This document shows positions 4,990-10,298 of a stretch of DNA of 11,211 bases, in pieces. Source of the DNA: DTPS01 sp049591295. Lineage in GTDB: Bacteria; Acidobacteriota; UBA4820; DSQY01. How positions within the stretch are numbered: the first letter of the stretch is position 1; the number at the start of each line of letters is the position of its first letter. The stretch spans positions 1 through 11,211 of the forward strand of contig JBAWEQ010000175.1 of the NCBI GenBank assembly GCA_049591295.1. The letters are read 5' to 3'. A program made the position numbers and the translations under genes. The notes beneath the pieces were generated by a model. It worked only from the letters and a program-made list of their open reading frames with translations, was not told the origin of the DNA and ran no database searches.

Positions 4990-6094
4990 GGTGCGGTTGG
5001 GAGGGATTGCAACTAAATTGCAACTTCGACTCCAGAAGCTTCACCGCGTCGATCATGTCGGTCGCTCCGAGGTGGGCGTACCGCATGACCATGGCGATGC
5101 TCTGATGGCCCAGGAGCCGCTGCACCACGTGGAGTCCGACGCCCGCGGCGACGAGGCGCGAGGCGAAGGTGTGGCGCAGGGTATGCCAGCAGAGATCCCG
5201 CCCGTCCAGGCCGTCGGCCTTTGCGGTGGCCACGGTCTTCTGCCAGGCCTTGTAGAAGGAGGGGGAGTGCGTGTGCTCATTCCCGAACACCTCCCCGCCG
5301 TAGAGGGGGAAGACCAGAGCGGCCGGGTTGATGTTTCTGGGTAGCTCGCCGAGGGCCTCCCGCGCTCTCTGGTTCAGGGGGACGTGCCGCGTGCGCTTGC
5401 CTTTGGCCACCTCCGCCGTGATGGTCACGAATCCCTGCTTCAGGTCGATCTGGCTCCATGTGAGCGTGAGCATCTCGCGCAGCCGAAGACCGGTATTCAC
5501 CGCGAAGGTGATGCAGGGACGCATGGGCGGTGGGGCGTGGTCCATGAGGAGGGCCTCCTCCTCAGGAGTGAGGAACCGCTCCCTCCGGCACTCGGGGTGG
5601 AAGAATTTCACGGCCTTGACGGGATTCTTCTCGCAAAGCCCCCACGTCTCGCAGAGGGAGAACAGTCGGCGCAGCCTGCCCAGGTCTGCATCGGTTGTTC
5701 GCTGGGAGACCTTGTTGGGGCCGGTCACGCGCTGCGCCTTGTAGGCCTCCACGTCGACCGGCGTGATCTTGCTGAGTCGCTTCCCAGCGAAGTGAGGGCT
5801 GGCAAGCCAGAGCTCCGCGTAGTGCTTGTCGTTCTTGTAGGTGCTCGGCCGGACGTTCACCTCACTCCAGACAAGGAACCTCTTCACTGCCTCTTCAAAG
5901 GTGGTCTTGACCTCCTTTCTACGGTCCATGAACCGGCCTTCCCGGATCAGGGTGTGCACCTTCTCCAGATAGGCCCTGGCTTCGCCCTTGGTACGCGCGA
6001 TGTACCGCCGATACCGACCCGATGGGTCCTTATAGCTCCACTGCCACCGTCCGTCGGGAAGTTGTTTCAACCCGCGTTCTTTGCGTGTCTCCAC
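4970..6094 (-). CDS. Tyrosine recombinase / site-specific integrase
   Basis: A 374-aa integrase that excises and inserts the element at tRNA-Ser. An N-terminal arm-binding-like region (residues about 8-47, GLKQLPDGRWQWSYKDPSGR) and a core-binding domain (about 65-165) precede the catalytic domain. The catalytic residues are all visible: R204 in NTGLRLRE, K231 in AEVAKGKRTRHVPL, H304/R307 in HTLRHTFAS, H330 in LLGHQS and nucleophile Y339 in RYAH. I chose the GTG at 6094 because AGGAGG sits exactly 6 nt upstream; an in-frame GTG at 6133 would place that site inside the gene. It is the last gene of a minus-strand series, 70 bp after the coupling protein, and ends 42 bp from the tRNA. It is full length and apparently functional. 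Confidence 0.95.
   Translation of the reverse strand: METRKERGLKQLPDGRWQWSYKDPSGRYRRYIARTKGEARAYLEKVHTLIREGRFMDRRKEVKTTFEEAVKRFLVWSEVNVRPSTYKNDKHYAELWLASPHFAGKRLSKITPVDVEAYKAQRVTGPNKVSQRTTDADLGRLRRLFSLCETWGLCEKNPVKAVKFFHPECRRERFLTPEEEALLMDHAPPPMRPCITFAVNTGLRLREMLTLTWSQIDLKQGFVTITAEVAKGKRTRHVPLNQRAREALGELPRNINPAALVFPLYGGEVFGNEHTHSPSFYKAWQKTVATAKADGLDGRDLCWHTLRHTFASRLVAAGVGLHVVQRLLGHQSIAMVMRYAHLGATDMIDAVKLLESKLQFSCNPSQPHQKESAP
5006..5024. repeat. Direct repeat ATTGCAAC inside the integrase 3' end
   Basis: ATTGCAAC occurs twice with an 11-bp period (5006-5013 and 5017-5024), about one helical turn, and encodes the end of the integrase (residues KLQFSCN). Its AT-rich composition stands out in a GC-rich gene. 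Helically phased repeats near an attachment site can be integrase arm-binding sites, which is an inference here. Confidence 0.4.
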
Positions 6095-6100
6095 ACTATT

Positions 6101-6106
6101 CCTCCT
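6101..6106 (-). promoter_or_regulatory. Ribosome binding site that fixes the integrase start
   Basis: On the minus strand AGGAGG is followed by AATAGT and then the GTG at 6094. The ideal spacing favours this start over the in-frame GTG at 6133, which has no such site. Confidence 0.7.
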
Positions 6107-6164
6107 TTCTTCGCGGGAACCGAACGTTCCCACTATGACTCTTTTGGTGGGCCGATTTCCAGTC

Positions 6165-8090
6165 TCAGAGGGGCCTCGTGAGGTCTACGAGGATGGGTTT
6201 GTGGCTGTATTTGGAGAGTTGGAGCCAGGCGCCGCGTTCGAGGCCTCCGGTGAGGGTGATCTCCCTGGGCCTGAGGACGGGCACGAAGTCCTCGCGGGCG
6301 CTGAGGCTCCCCGCGTCGCTGACGTGGCGGGGACCCCGGGAGGTGGTGGCCGAGACCGTGCGGGTCCAGAGGCGGCGCTCACCGAGGCTGTCGGAGAGCC
6401 AGCCCGCGGTCCGGGCGCTGGCCCCGCGGAGGATGTAGCGGTCCTGGCAGTTGCCCCAGATGCTGGAGCGCGTGGCGGGGTGGAGCTGGTCCATGTCCTG
6501 GAGGATGATCACCGACACGGCGCCGGCGGAGCGCGAGACGCTGATGAAGCGCTCGGTCTGTTTATGGTCCATGGCCAGCTTGCTGAACTCGTCCAGGATG
6601 AGAAAGAGCCGTCCGCCCTTGTGGCCGTACCGGCGGTGGAGCTGGTGCTGGAGCAGGCGCACGGCCATGGCCGCGAGCGTCTCTCCCGCGAGGCCCATAC
6701 GCATGGGCGCCGTGAAGACGAGGCAGGAGGGCTGCTCGAAGAGGCGCGAGAGCCTGAAGTCCGGCTCCTCGCCCGTGACCCGCCGGATAGCCGGATGCGC
6801 GAAGGCGTCCAGCTTGTTGCGGACCCCCTGGATCCGCTCCGTGAAGGTGTACTTCTTGCTGTCCGTGGAGGCCTTCAGGTCGGCCTCGATCCTTGCGAAT
6901 TCGTCCAGGTCCGCTTTGTCCTTGATGTGGTCCAGCGTCTCTTCGAGGACCTGCTTGGAAAGGAAGAGGTCGTGGAGGGCCTTCAGGCTGGGTGCTTCCA
7001 GGTGCCCGACGACCCGCACGCCCGCCTTGAGCATGCGCAGGTCCAGCAGGTCGAAGTACTGGTACGATCCTGCGTTGACCTCGCCGAAGAGGGCCTCGGC
7101 GATGGCCTCCAGCCCCTCGTGGTAATCCTCGCTGCCCGCCTCCGGTTCCAGCAGGGGGTTCCAGCGGACCGAGGCGTGGCTCAGCGGGTTGAAGACCCAG
7201 AGCGGGGGAGGGTTCAGGCCGGCCAGCCCGAGACGGATGGGCTGGGCCATGTCGCCCTTGAAGTCAAGGACGAAGACCGACTGGCCCTTGCGGGGCAGCT
7301 CTCGGCTCCAGGGCAGGGCCAGGGAGGTGGTCTTGCCGGAGCCCGTGGGAGCCACGACCACCGTCTGTTGGAGCTTGGCGATCTCGGGAGCGACGAAGTA
7401 GCCCGTGGGGGACCCGTCGTCGTACAAGCGCCCGATGCAGATCCGTCCCCGCAGCGCCTTAGCTTCCGGCGAGGGCCAGGAGGAGGTCTTCACGAGGAGC
7501 CCGGCCCGTTTTAGCTCGGAGAGCCTGGCCGCGCCGGAGAGGTCCATGAGGTCGTAGGCGTGGGGGTTTCGCAGGATGTCCTCGGTGCTGAGCCTGGCGT
7601 GGCTGACGCGGATGGCCTCCAGCAGGAAAAGAAGCCCCGAGGTGCCGGCCAGCAAGGTGGCTCGCCACCACGCTACCGAGAAGGGAGCCAACCTGCCGGG
7701 CAGGAGGTAGGCCGGGATGAGGAAGGCCAGCCCGGCCAGCAGGAGGTCCGACAAGACCCGCAGAGCCAGGGTGTACCTCTCGTGCCGAATGCCGTTGGCC
7801 GCGCCGTAGACCAGGGGACTCAAGGCGAGAGCGCACGAGCCCAGCAGGAAGGGCACGGGATGGGCGAGGAAGGGGTTGATGACCAGCTTGATCAAGACGT
7901 TATGGTCCCAGGCGAGCAGCCTCCCGAGGAAGAAGGGCTTGGTCCCCCTGGCGGCGTGAAGGTACGGGGTCACCTCGAAAGCTCCTCCCACCCAGAGGGC
8001 GAGCGCGAAGATCGCTGTCCCCGCGAGAATCAGGTTCCGTTCGAACTCCTCCGACTGGTGCTCCAGCCGGGGCTGTGATGTCGTGGCCAT
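6165..8090 (-). CDS. Type IV coupling protein (VirD4/TraG-like ATPase)
   Basis: A 641-aa membrane-anchored ATPase that would link the relaxase-DNA complex to a type IV secretion channel. About four hydrophobic segments lie in residues 19-161 (about 19-38, 79-96, 115-131 and 144-161), with a likely periplasmic loop at about 40-65. The cytosolic motor domain has Walker A APTGSGKT (247-254), a following VLDFKGD strand (274-280), Walker B LFLILDEFS (495-503) and the SVIILQDMDQL strand (526-536) typical of this family. The ATG at 8090 has AAGGAG 6 nt ahead (8097-8102); the open frame extends upstream to 8465 but overlaps the relaxase and is low-complexity. It follows the relaxase by 37 bp and precedes the integrase by 70 bp, consistent with one operon. 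No channel genes are nearby. Confidence 0.92.
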   Translation of the reverse strand: MATTSQPRLEHQSEEFERNLILAGTAIFALALWVGGAFEVTPYLHAARGTKPFFLGRLLAWDHNVLIKLVINPFLAHPVPFLLGSCALALSPLVYGAANGIRHERYTLALRVLSDLLLAGLAFLIPAYLLPGRLAPFSVAWWRATLLAGTSGLLFLLEAIRVSHARLSTEDILRNPHAYDLMDLSGAARLSELKRAGLLVKTSSWPSPEAKALRGRICIGRLYDDGSPTGYFVAPEIAKLQQTVVVAPTGSGKTTSLALPWSRELPRKGQSVFVLDFKGDMAQPIRLGLAGLNPPPLWVFNPLSHASVRWNPLLEPEAGSEDYHEGLEAIAEALFGEVNAGSYQYFDLLDLRMLKAGVRVVGHLEAPSLKALHDLFLSKQVLEETLDHIKDKADLDEFARIEADLKASTDSKKYTFTERIQGVRNKLDAFAHPAIRRVTGEEPDFRLSRLFEQPSCLVFTAPMRMGLAGETLAAMAVRLLQHQLHRRYGHKGGRLFLILDEFSKLAMDHKQTERFISVSRSAGAVSVIILQDMDQLHPATRSSIWGNCQDRYILRGASARTAGWLSDSLGERRLWTRTVSATTSRGPRHVSDAGSLSAREDFVPVLRPREITLTGGLERGAWLQLSKYSHKPILVDLTRPL

Positions 8091-8127
8091 CAAAGACTCC
8101 TTCGAATAGAAGGGGGAATCGTGCGGC

Positions 8128-9432
8128 TTACCATCGTTCCTCCCGATCCTCGGGGTGTTCGGGGTGCCGGGGCCGCTCCATACGAAGGTCCTCCCGGGTG
8201 GGCAGCCCTTCGCCTCCCCGCGAGCCTTGCGGATCGCGGGTGGCGGATTCCACCTCCCGCATGAGGCCCGCAAGGAGGCCGCCCGCCTCACGCCCGGCCA
8301 TCTTGCCCACGCTGAGGGCCGTAGCCGCCTCGGCCCTCCCGGCGTTCTCTTCGATGCGGCTCGTGATGCGGTCGGGGGTGGCGGAGTAGAGCCGTGCCGC
8401 GGAGACGTCCGTGTGGTCGAGGCCGTGCCGGTCTTGGAAGGTGAACCGGTAGAGGCCGTCCTCACCGAGGTGCGACTTCACCCCTTGGCGCTCCATGGTC
8501 TCCCGGAAGGCTTCGTGGTTCTTGGCAGGCCGCAGGGCCTCGATGATCCGGCCCCTCAGGTCCCGTTGCCAGGAGTAGCGCTCGGACTCCTCCGCCTTGA
8601 GCCGCCGGCGGTAGGCTTCGGGGTCGCGCTTGAGCTGTTCTCGTTGTTGGCTGAACTTCTCCAACAACTGCTGACGCTGGTAGGGCTCCCCGAGCCTGAC
8701 CTCCCGGATCGCCCGCTTTTTGCCCATCTCGTCGGTCATCGAGTAGCTGTACTTTCCACCCCGGATCCTCAGTTCGACGCCCTGCTCCTTGAGCCGGCTC
8801 TTGAACTCCTCTTCCGAGAAGGCCCGTCTCCCCGCCTCGCGGATGCGGTCCTGCACGTCCAGCTTCCAGGAGTAGCGCCCTCCTCCCCGCTCCGCCTGCC
8901 GGATAAACTTGTCGCTCGGCCGGTGCGGGTCCCGTACCCGGTCCAGCTCCCGCTGAATGCCATGCCTCCTCGCCAGCCGGTCGTTCACGTCCCTGAGGCG
9001 AGTGAGGTTCTGTTTGTCGTCGTGGTACTTGTGCCCATCCAGCCCCGTGGCGTTCCAGATCACGTGGGCGTGCGGGTGGCCCTTCTCTCCGTGGACCACC
9101 ACGAGGTACTCGTGGTTCTTGGCGATGCCGGCCTCTCGCGCCCACTCGTCGCCGTAGTCGCGGATCCGCTCGTAATCGGGTGCCCCCTGTGAAGTTGCCA
9201 GGTCTCCCAGATCGCTCCGCTCGAAGCTGATGGCCACGTGGTAGTACTGCCGGCCTGCTCCATCGCCGAAATGGAGGCGGGTCTCTCGAAACTCCGCTTC
9301 GACCGTCCGGGGATCTCTTCCCACGACGGTGCCGCCCAGCGACTGGAGACGGCTGGCATTCCTGTCCTGAGTGAGGAGGTAGTTGATCATCTTGGCGCTA
9401 CTCCCTCCGTGGGTGATCTTGAGAACGGGCAT
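8128..9432 (-). CDS. Relaxase, MobA/VirD2 (MOBP-like) family, with duplicated C-terminal domain
   Basis: A 434-aa DNA-nicking enzyme that would cut oriT and lead the strand into a recipient. Residues 1-165 are the nuclease: KITHGGSSAKMINYLL carries the probable catalytic Tyr18, YYHVAISF (63-70) precedes the metal-binding region, and VVVHGEKGHPHAHVIWN (111-127) holds the histidine triad H114/H119/H121/H123. Residues about 187-260 and 286-361 are two copies of one domain, each starting RYSW..D...RI and containing (K/R)xxGV. The C-terminus is charged and Pro/Arg-rich. The ATG at 9432 overlaps the upstream stop as TGATG, with GGAG 7 nt ahead (9440-9443); the 77-codon extension of the open frame to 9663 would lie inside the mobC-like gene. 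The MOBP assignment is from motif layout and could shift to a related class. Confidence 0.9.
   Translation of the reverse strand: MPVLKITHGGSSAKMINYLLTQDRNASRLQSLGGTVVGRDPRTVEAEFRETRLHFGDGAGRQYYHVAISFERSDLGDLATSQGAPDYERIRDYGDEWAREAGIAKNHEYLVVVHGEKGHPHAHVIWNATGLDGHKYHDDKQNLTRLRDVNDRLARRHGIQRELDRVRDPHRPSDKFIRQAERGGGRYSWKLDVQDRIREAGRRAFSEEEFKSRLKEQGVELRIRGGKYSYSMTDEMGKKRAIREVRLGEPYQRQQLLEKFSQQREQLKRDPEAYRRRLKAEESERYSWQRDLRGRIIEALRPAKNHEAFRETMERQGVKSHLGEDGLYRFTFQDRHGLDHTDVSAARLYSATPDRITSRIEENAGRAEAATALSVGKMAGREAGGLLAGLMREVESATRDPQGSRGGEGLPTREDLRMERPRHPEHPEDREERW
8156..8173. repeat. 18-bp dispersed repeat, copy 1
   Basis: TGTTCGGGGTGCCGGGGC near the 3' end of the relaxase matches 17 of 18 bases of 9778-9795, which lies just ahead of the mobC-like gene. 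The two copies bracket the mobC-relaxase pair. Function unknown; chance in GC-rich DNA cannot be excluded. Confidence 0.4.
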
Positions 9433-9764
9433 CACCGCGCTCCGATCGCGACGAGGAGCCGGGCGATGCCCTCCCGGAGGCTCTCCACTTCGCTTTTGTC
9501 CACCCGGCCCACGTTGGCTTGGTGGGCGAGCTGGTTGAGGTTGCCGCCGAGGCTCTTGATGGCCCTCTGGACGTCGTCCGGAAACCGCGGGACGGGCCGG
9601 AGCCGGACTCCCGCCGCCAGGTTGCGGAGGAACCCGGCGGGACTCTGGTGAACGATCCGGCACTGCTCCCAGAGGTGGCCGTACTCCTCGTTCGAGAAGC
9701 GGACGTTGACCCGGTAGGGTCTCTTGCCGGTCTTGGGGGAATGCGTGAAGTCCGTATCACTCAT
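9432..9764 (-). CDS. MobC-like relaxosome accessory protein
   Basis: A 110-aa protein ending one base into the relaxase start (TGATG), a typical mobilisation pair. After a polar N-terminus, KRPYRVNVRFSNEEYGHLWEQ (14-34) resembles the beta strand and first helix of a ribbon-helix-helix DNA-binding fold. VQRAIKSLGGNLNQLAHQAN (65-84) is the hallmark of MobC/relaxosome proteins, in which G.NLNQ is conserved, and a C-terminal helix follows. Such proteins bind and open oriT so that the relaxase can nick. The start is supported by AAGAGG 5 nt upstream (9770-9775). It is the first gene of the mobilisation operon, and the non-coding hairpin region directly upstream is the natural place for its binding site. 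Confidence 0.88.
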   Translation of the reverse strand: MSDTDFTHSPKTGKRPYRVNVRFSNEEYGHLWEQCRIVHQSPAGFLRNLAAGVRLRPVPRFPDDVQRAIKSLGGNLNQLAHQANVGRVDKSEVESLREGIARLLVAIGAR

Positions 9765-9777
9765 GGAGACCTCTTCG

Positions 9778-9795
9778 TGTTTGGGGTGCCGGGGC
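9778..9795. repeat. 18-bp dispersed repeat, copy 2
   Basis: TGTTTGGGGTGCCGGGGC, 14 bp upstream of the mobC-like start codon, differs by one base from 8156-8173 in the relaxase 3' end and has the same orientation. Confidence 0.4.
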
Positions 9796-9809
9796 GAAGC
9801 CCTGGCATG

Positions 9810-9847
9810 CGCCCCGGAGGGAGGGGGCAAGGCCCCCGCTCCGGGCG
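9810..9847. other. Hairpin 1 upstream of mobC-like gene
   Basis: CGCCCCGGAG (9810-9819) pairs with CTCCGGGCG (9839-9847) with one bulged base, and inside it GGGGGC (9823-9828) pairs with GCCCCC (9832-9837) around AAG. It abuts the next hairpin. Tandem stem-loops next to relaxosome genes are typical of oriT regions. Confidence 0.5.
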
Positions 9848-9876
9848 GCAACAGCGCGCCTCCTGGCGCCTGTTGC
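9848..9876. other. Hairpin 2 upstream of mobC-like gene
   Basis: GCAACAG (9848-9854) pairs with CTGTTGC (9870-9876), and GCGCC (9856-9860) with GGCGC (9865-9869), with a single bulged C and a TCCT loop: twelve pairs in all. It starts at the base after hairpin 1 ends. Confidence 0.55.
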
Positions 9877-9999
9877 GGTGCTTGCGCTCCCTGCTTCGAC
9901 GGTCCCCCCCGCCACGTTCTGCGTTCTTCGGTCGGTGCCAGGGGCGTGAAGGGAAGCAGATGGATGGGGCGAGGGAGGCGGCGGAAGCAATTTGTTTTG

Positions 10000-10031
10000 C
10001 CCCCATTTTCCCCCAACGACCCGCCACACCC
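10000..10031 (-). other. G-quadruplex motif (minus strand)
   Basis: On the minus strand four G-runs occur in order: GGG, loop TGTGGC, GGG, loop TCGTT, GGGGG, loop AAAAT, GGGGG. All loops are 7 nt or shorter, meeting the usual intramolecular quadruplex pattern. The first two runs belong to the terminal repeats of the adjacent array. Confidence 0.5.
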
Positions 10032-10140
10032 GCCACCGCCAAGAGAATGCAGGACTTGTGGAAGGGGCGATCCGCCACCGAAAGGGGCCAAGAAAGGGTG
10101 AAGGTGCCTCTGTAAGTGCTGTGGAATGAGGGCTGTGGCG
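10028..10140. repeat. Duplicated 113-bp unit, copy A
   Basis: Its left end matches 10356-10384 (CCGCCACCGCCAAGAGAATG then GCAGGACTT here) at 26 of 28 positions, and its right end (CTGTAAGT...TGAGG...GTGGCG, 10108-10140) matches 10436-10468 at 25 of 33. Both ends keep the same 328-bp offset, so the unit has one length, while the central 50 bp have diverged. Confidence 0.6.
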
Positions 10141-10298
10141 CTTGTGGTGGATGGTCTCCGGGGCGATCCGCCACCTTTTGCCTCGACCCGCCACCGCTGC
10201 CGAATTGCGAATCGAGTCCCATGGCCTAGCCTCGTCCGAAGTCGATGGGATCCGATACAAGCACACCGAAGTCGTCTCCAGGGAACGGGCAAGGAGGC

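Larger units (their letters stand above)
9765..10298. other. Non-coding region with hairpins: candidate oriT / replication origin
   Basis: These 534 bp separate the mobC-like gene from the DUF3631 gene. Open frames on both strands are low-complexity and overlap one another in several frames, so I see no gene. The part next to mobC has two back-to-back hairpins (9810-9876). The middle has a C-rich stretch forming a minus-strand G-quadruplex motif (10000-10031). The part next to DUF3631 is filled with copies of a CCGCCAC-containing 9-mer. Location beside the relaxase operon supports an oriT, and location beside a primase/helicase-type gene supports an origin of replication; no nic site is identified with confidence. 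Confidence 0.5.

Noticed and set aside
6081..7514. 477-codon plus-strand open frame opposite the coupling protein
   Set aside because: Low-complexity Glu/Ala/Val/Gly-rich shadow of a minus-strand gene that has Walker A and B motifs.
8091..8465. 125-codon N-terminal extension of the coupling protein
   Set aside because: It overlaps the relaxase in another frame and is low-complexity; the ATG at 8090 has an AAGGAG site and leads into the first membrane helix.
9433..9663. 77-codon N-terminal extension of the relaxase
   Set aside because: It would overlap most of the mobC-like gene, is Pro/Arg-rich, and relaxase homology begins at the ATG at 9432, which has its own ribosome site.
10108..10125. 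MOBQ-type nic site likeness, GTAAGTGC
   Set aside because: The match is short, the relaxase looks MOBP-like, and the flanking inverted repeat typical of those oriT sites is not evident.
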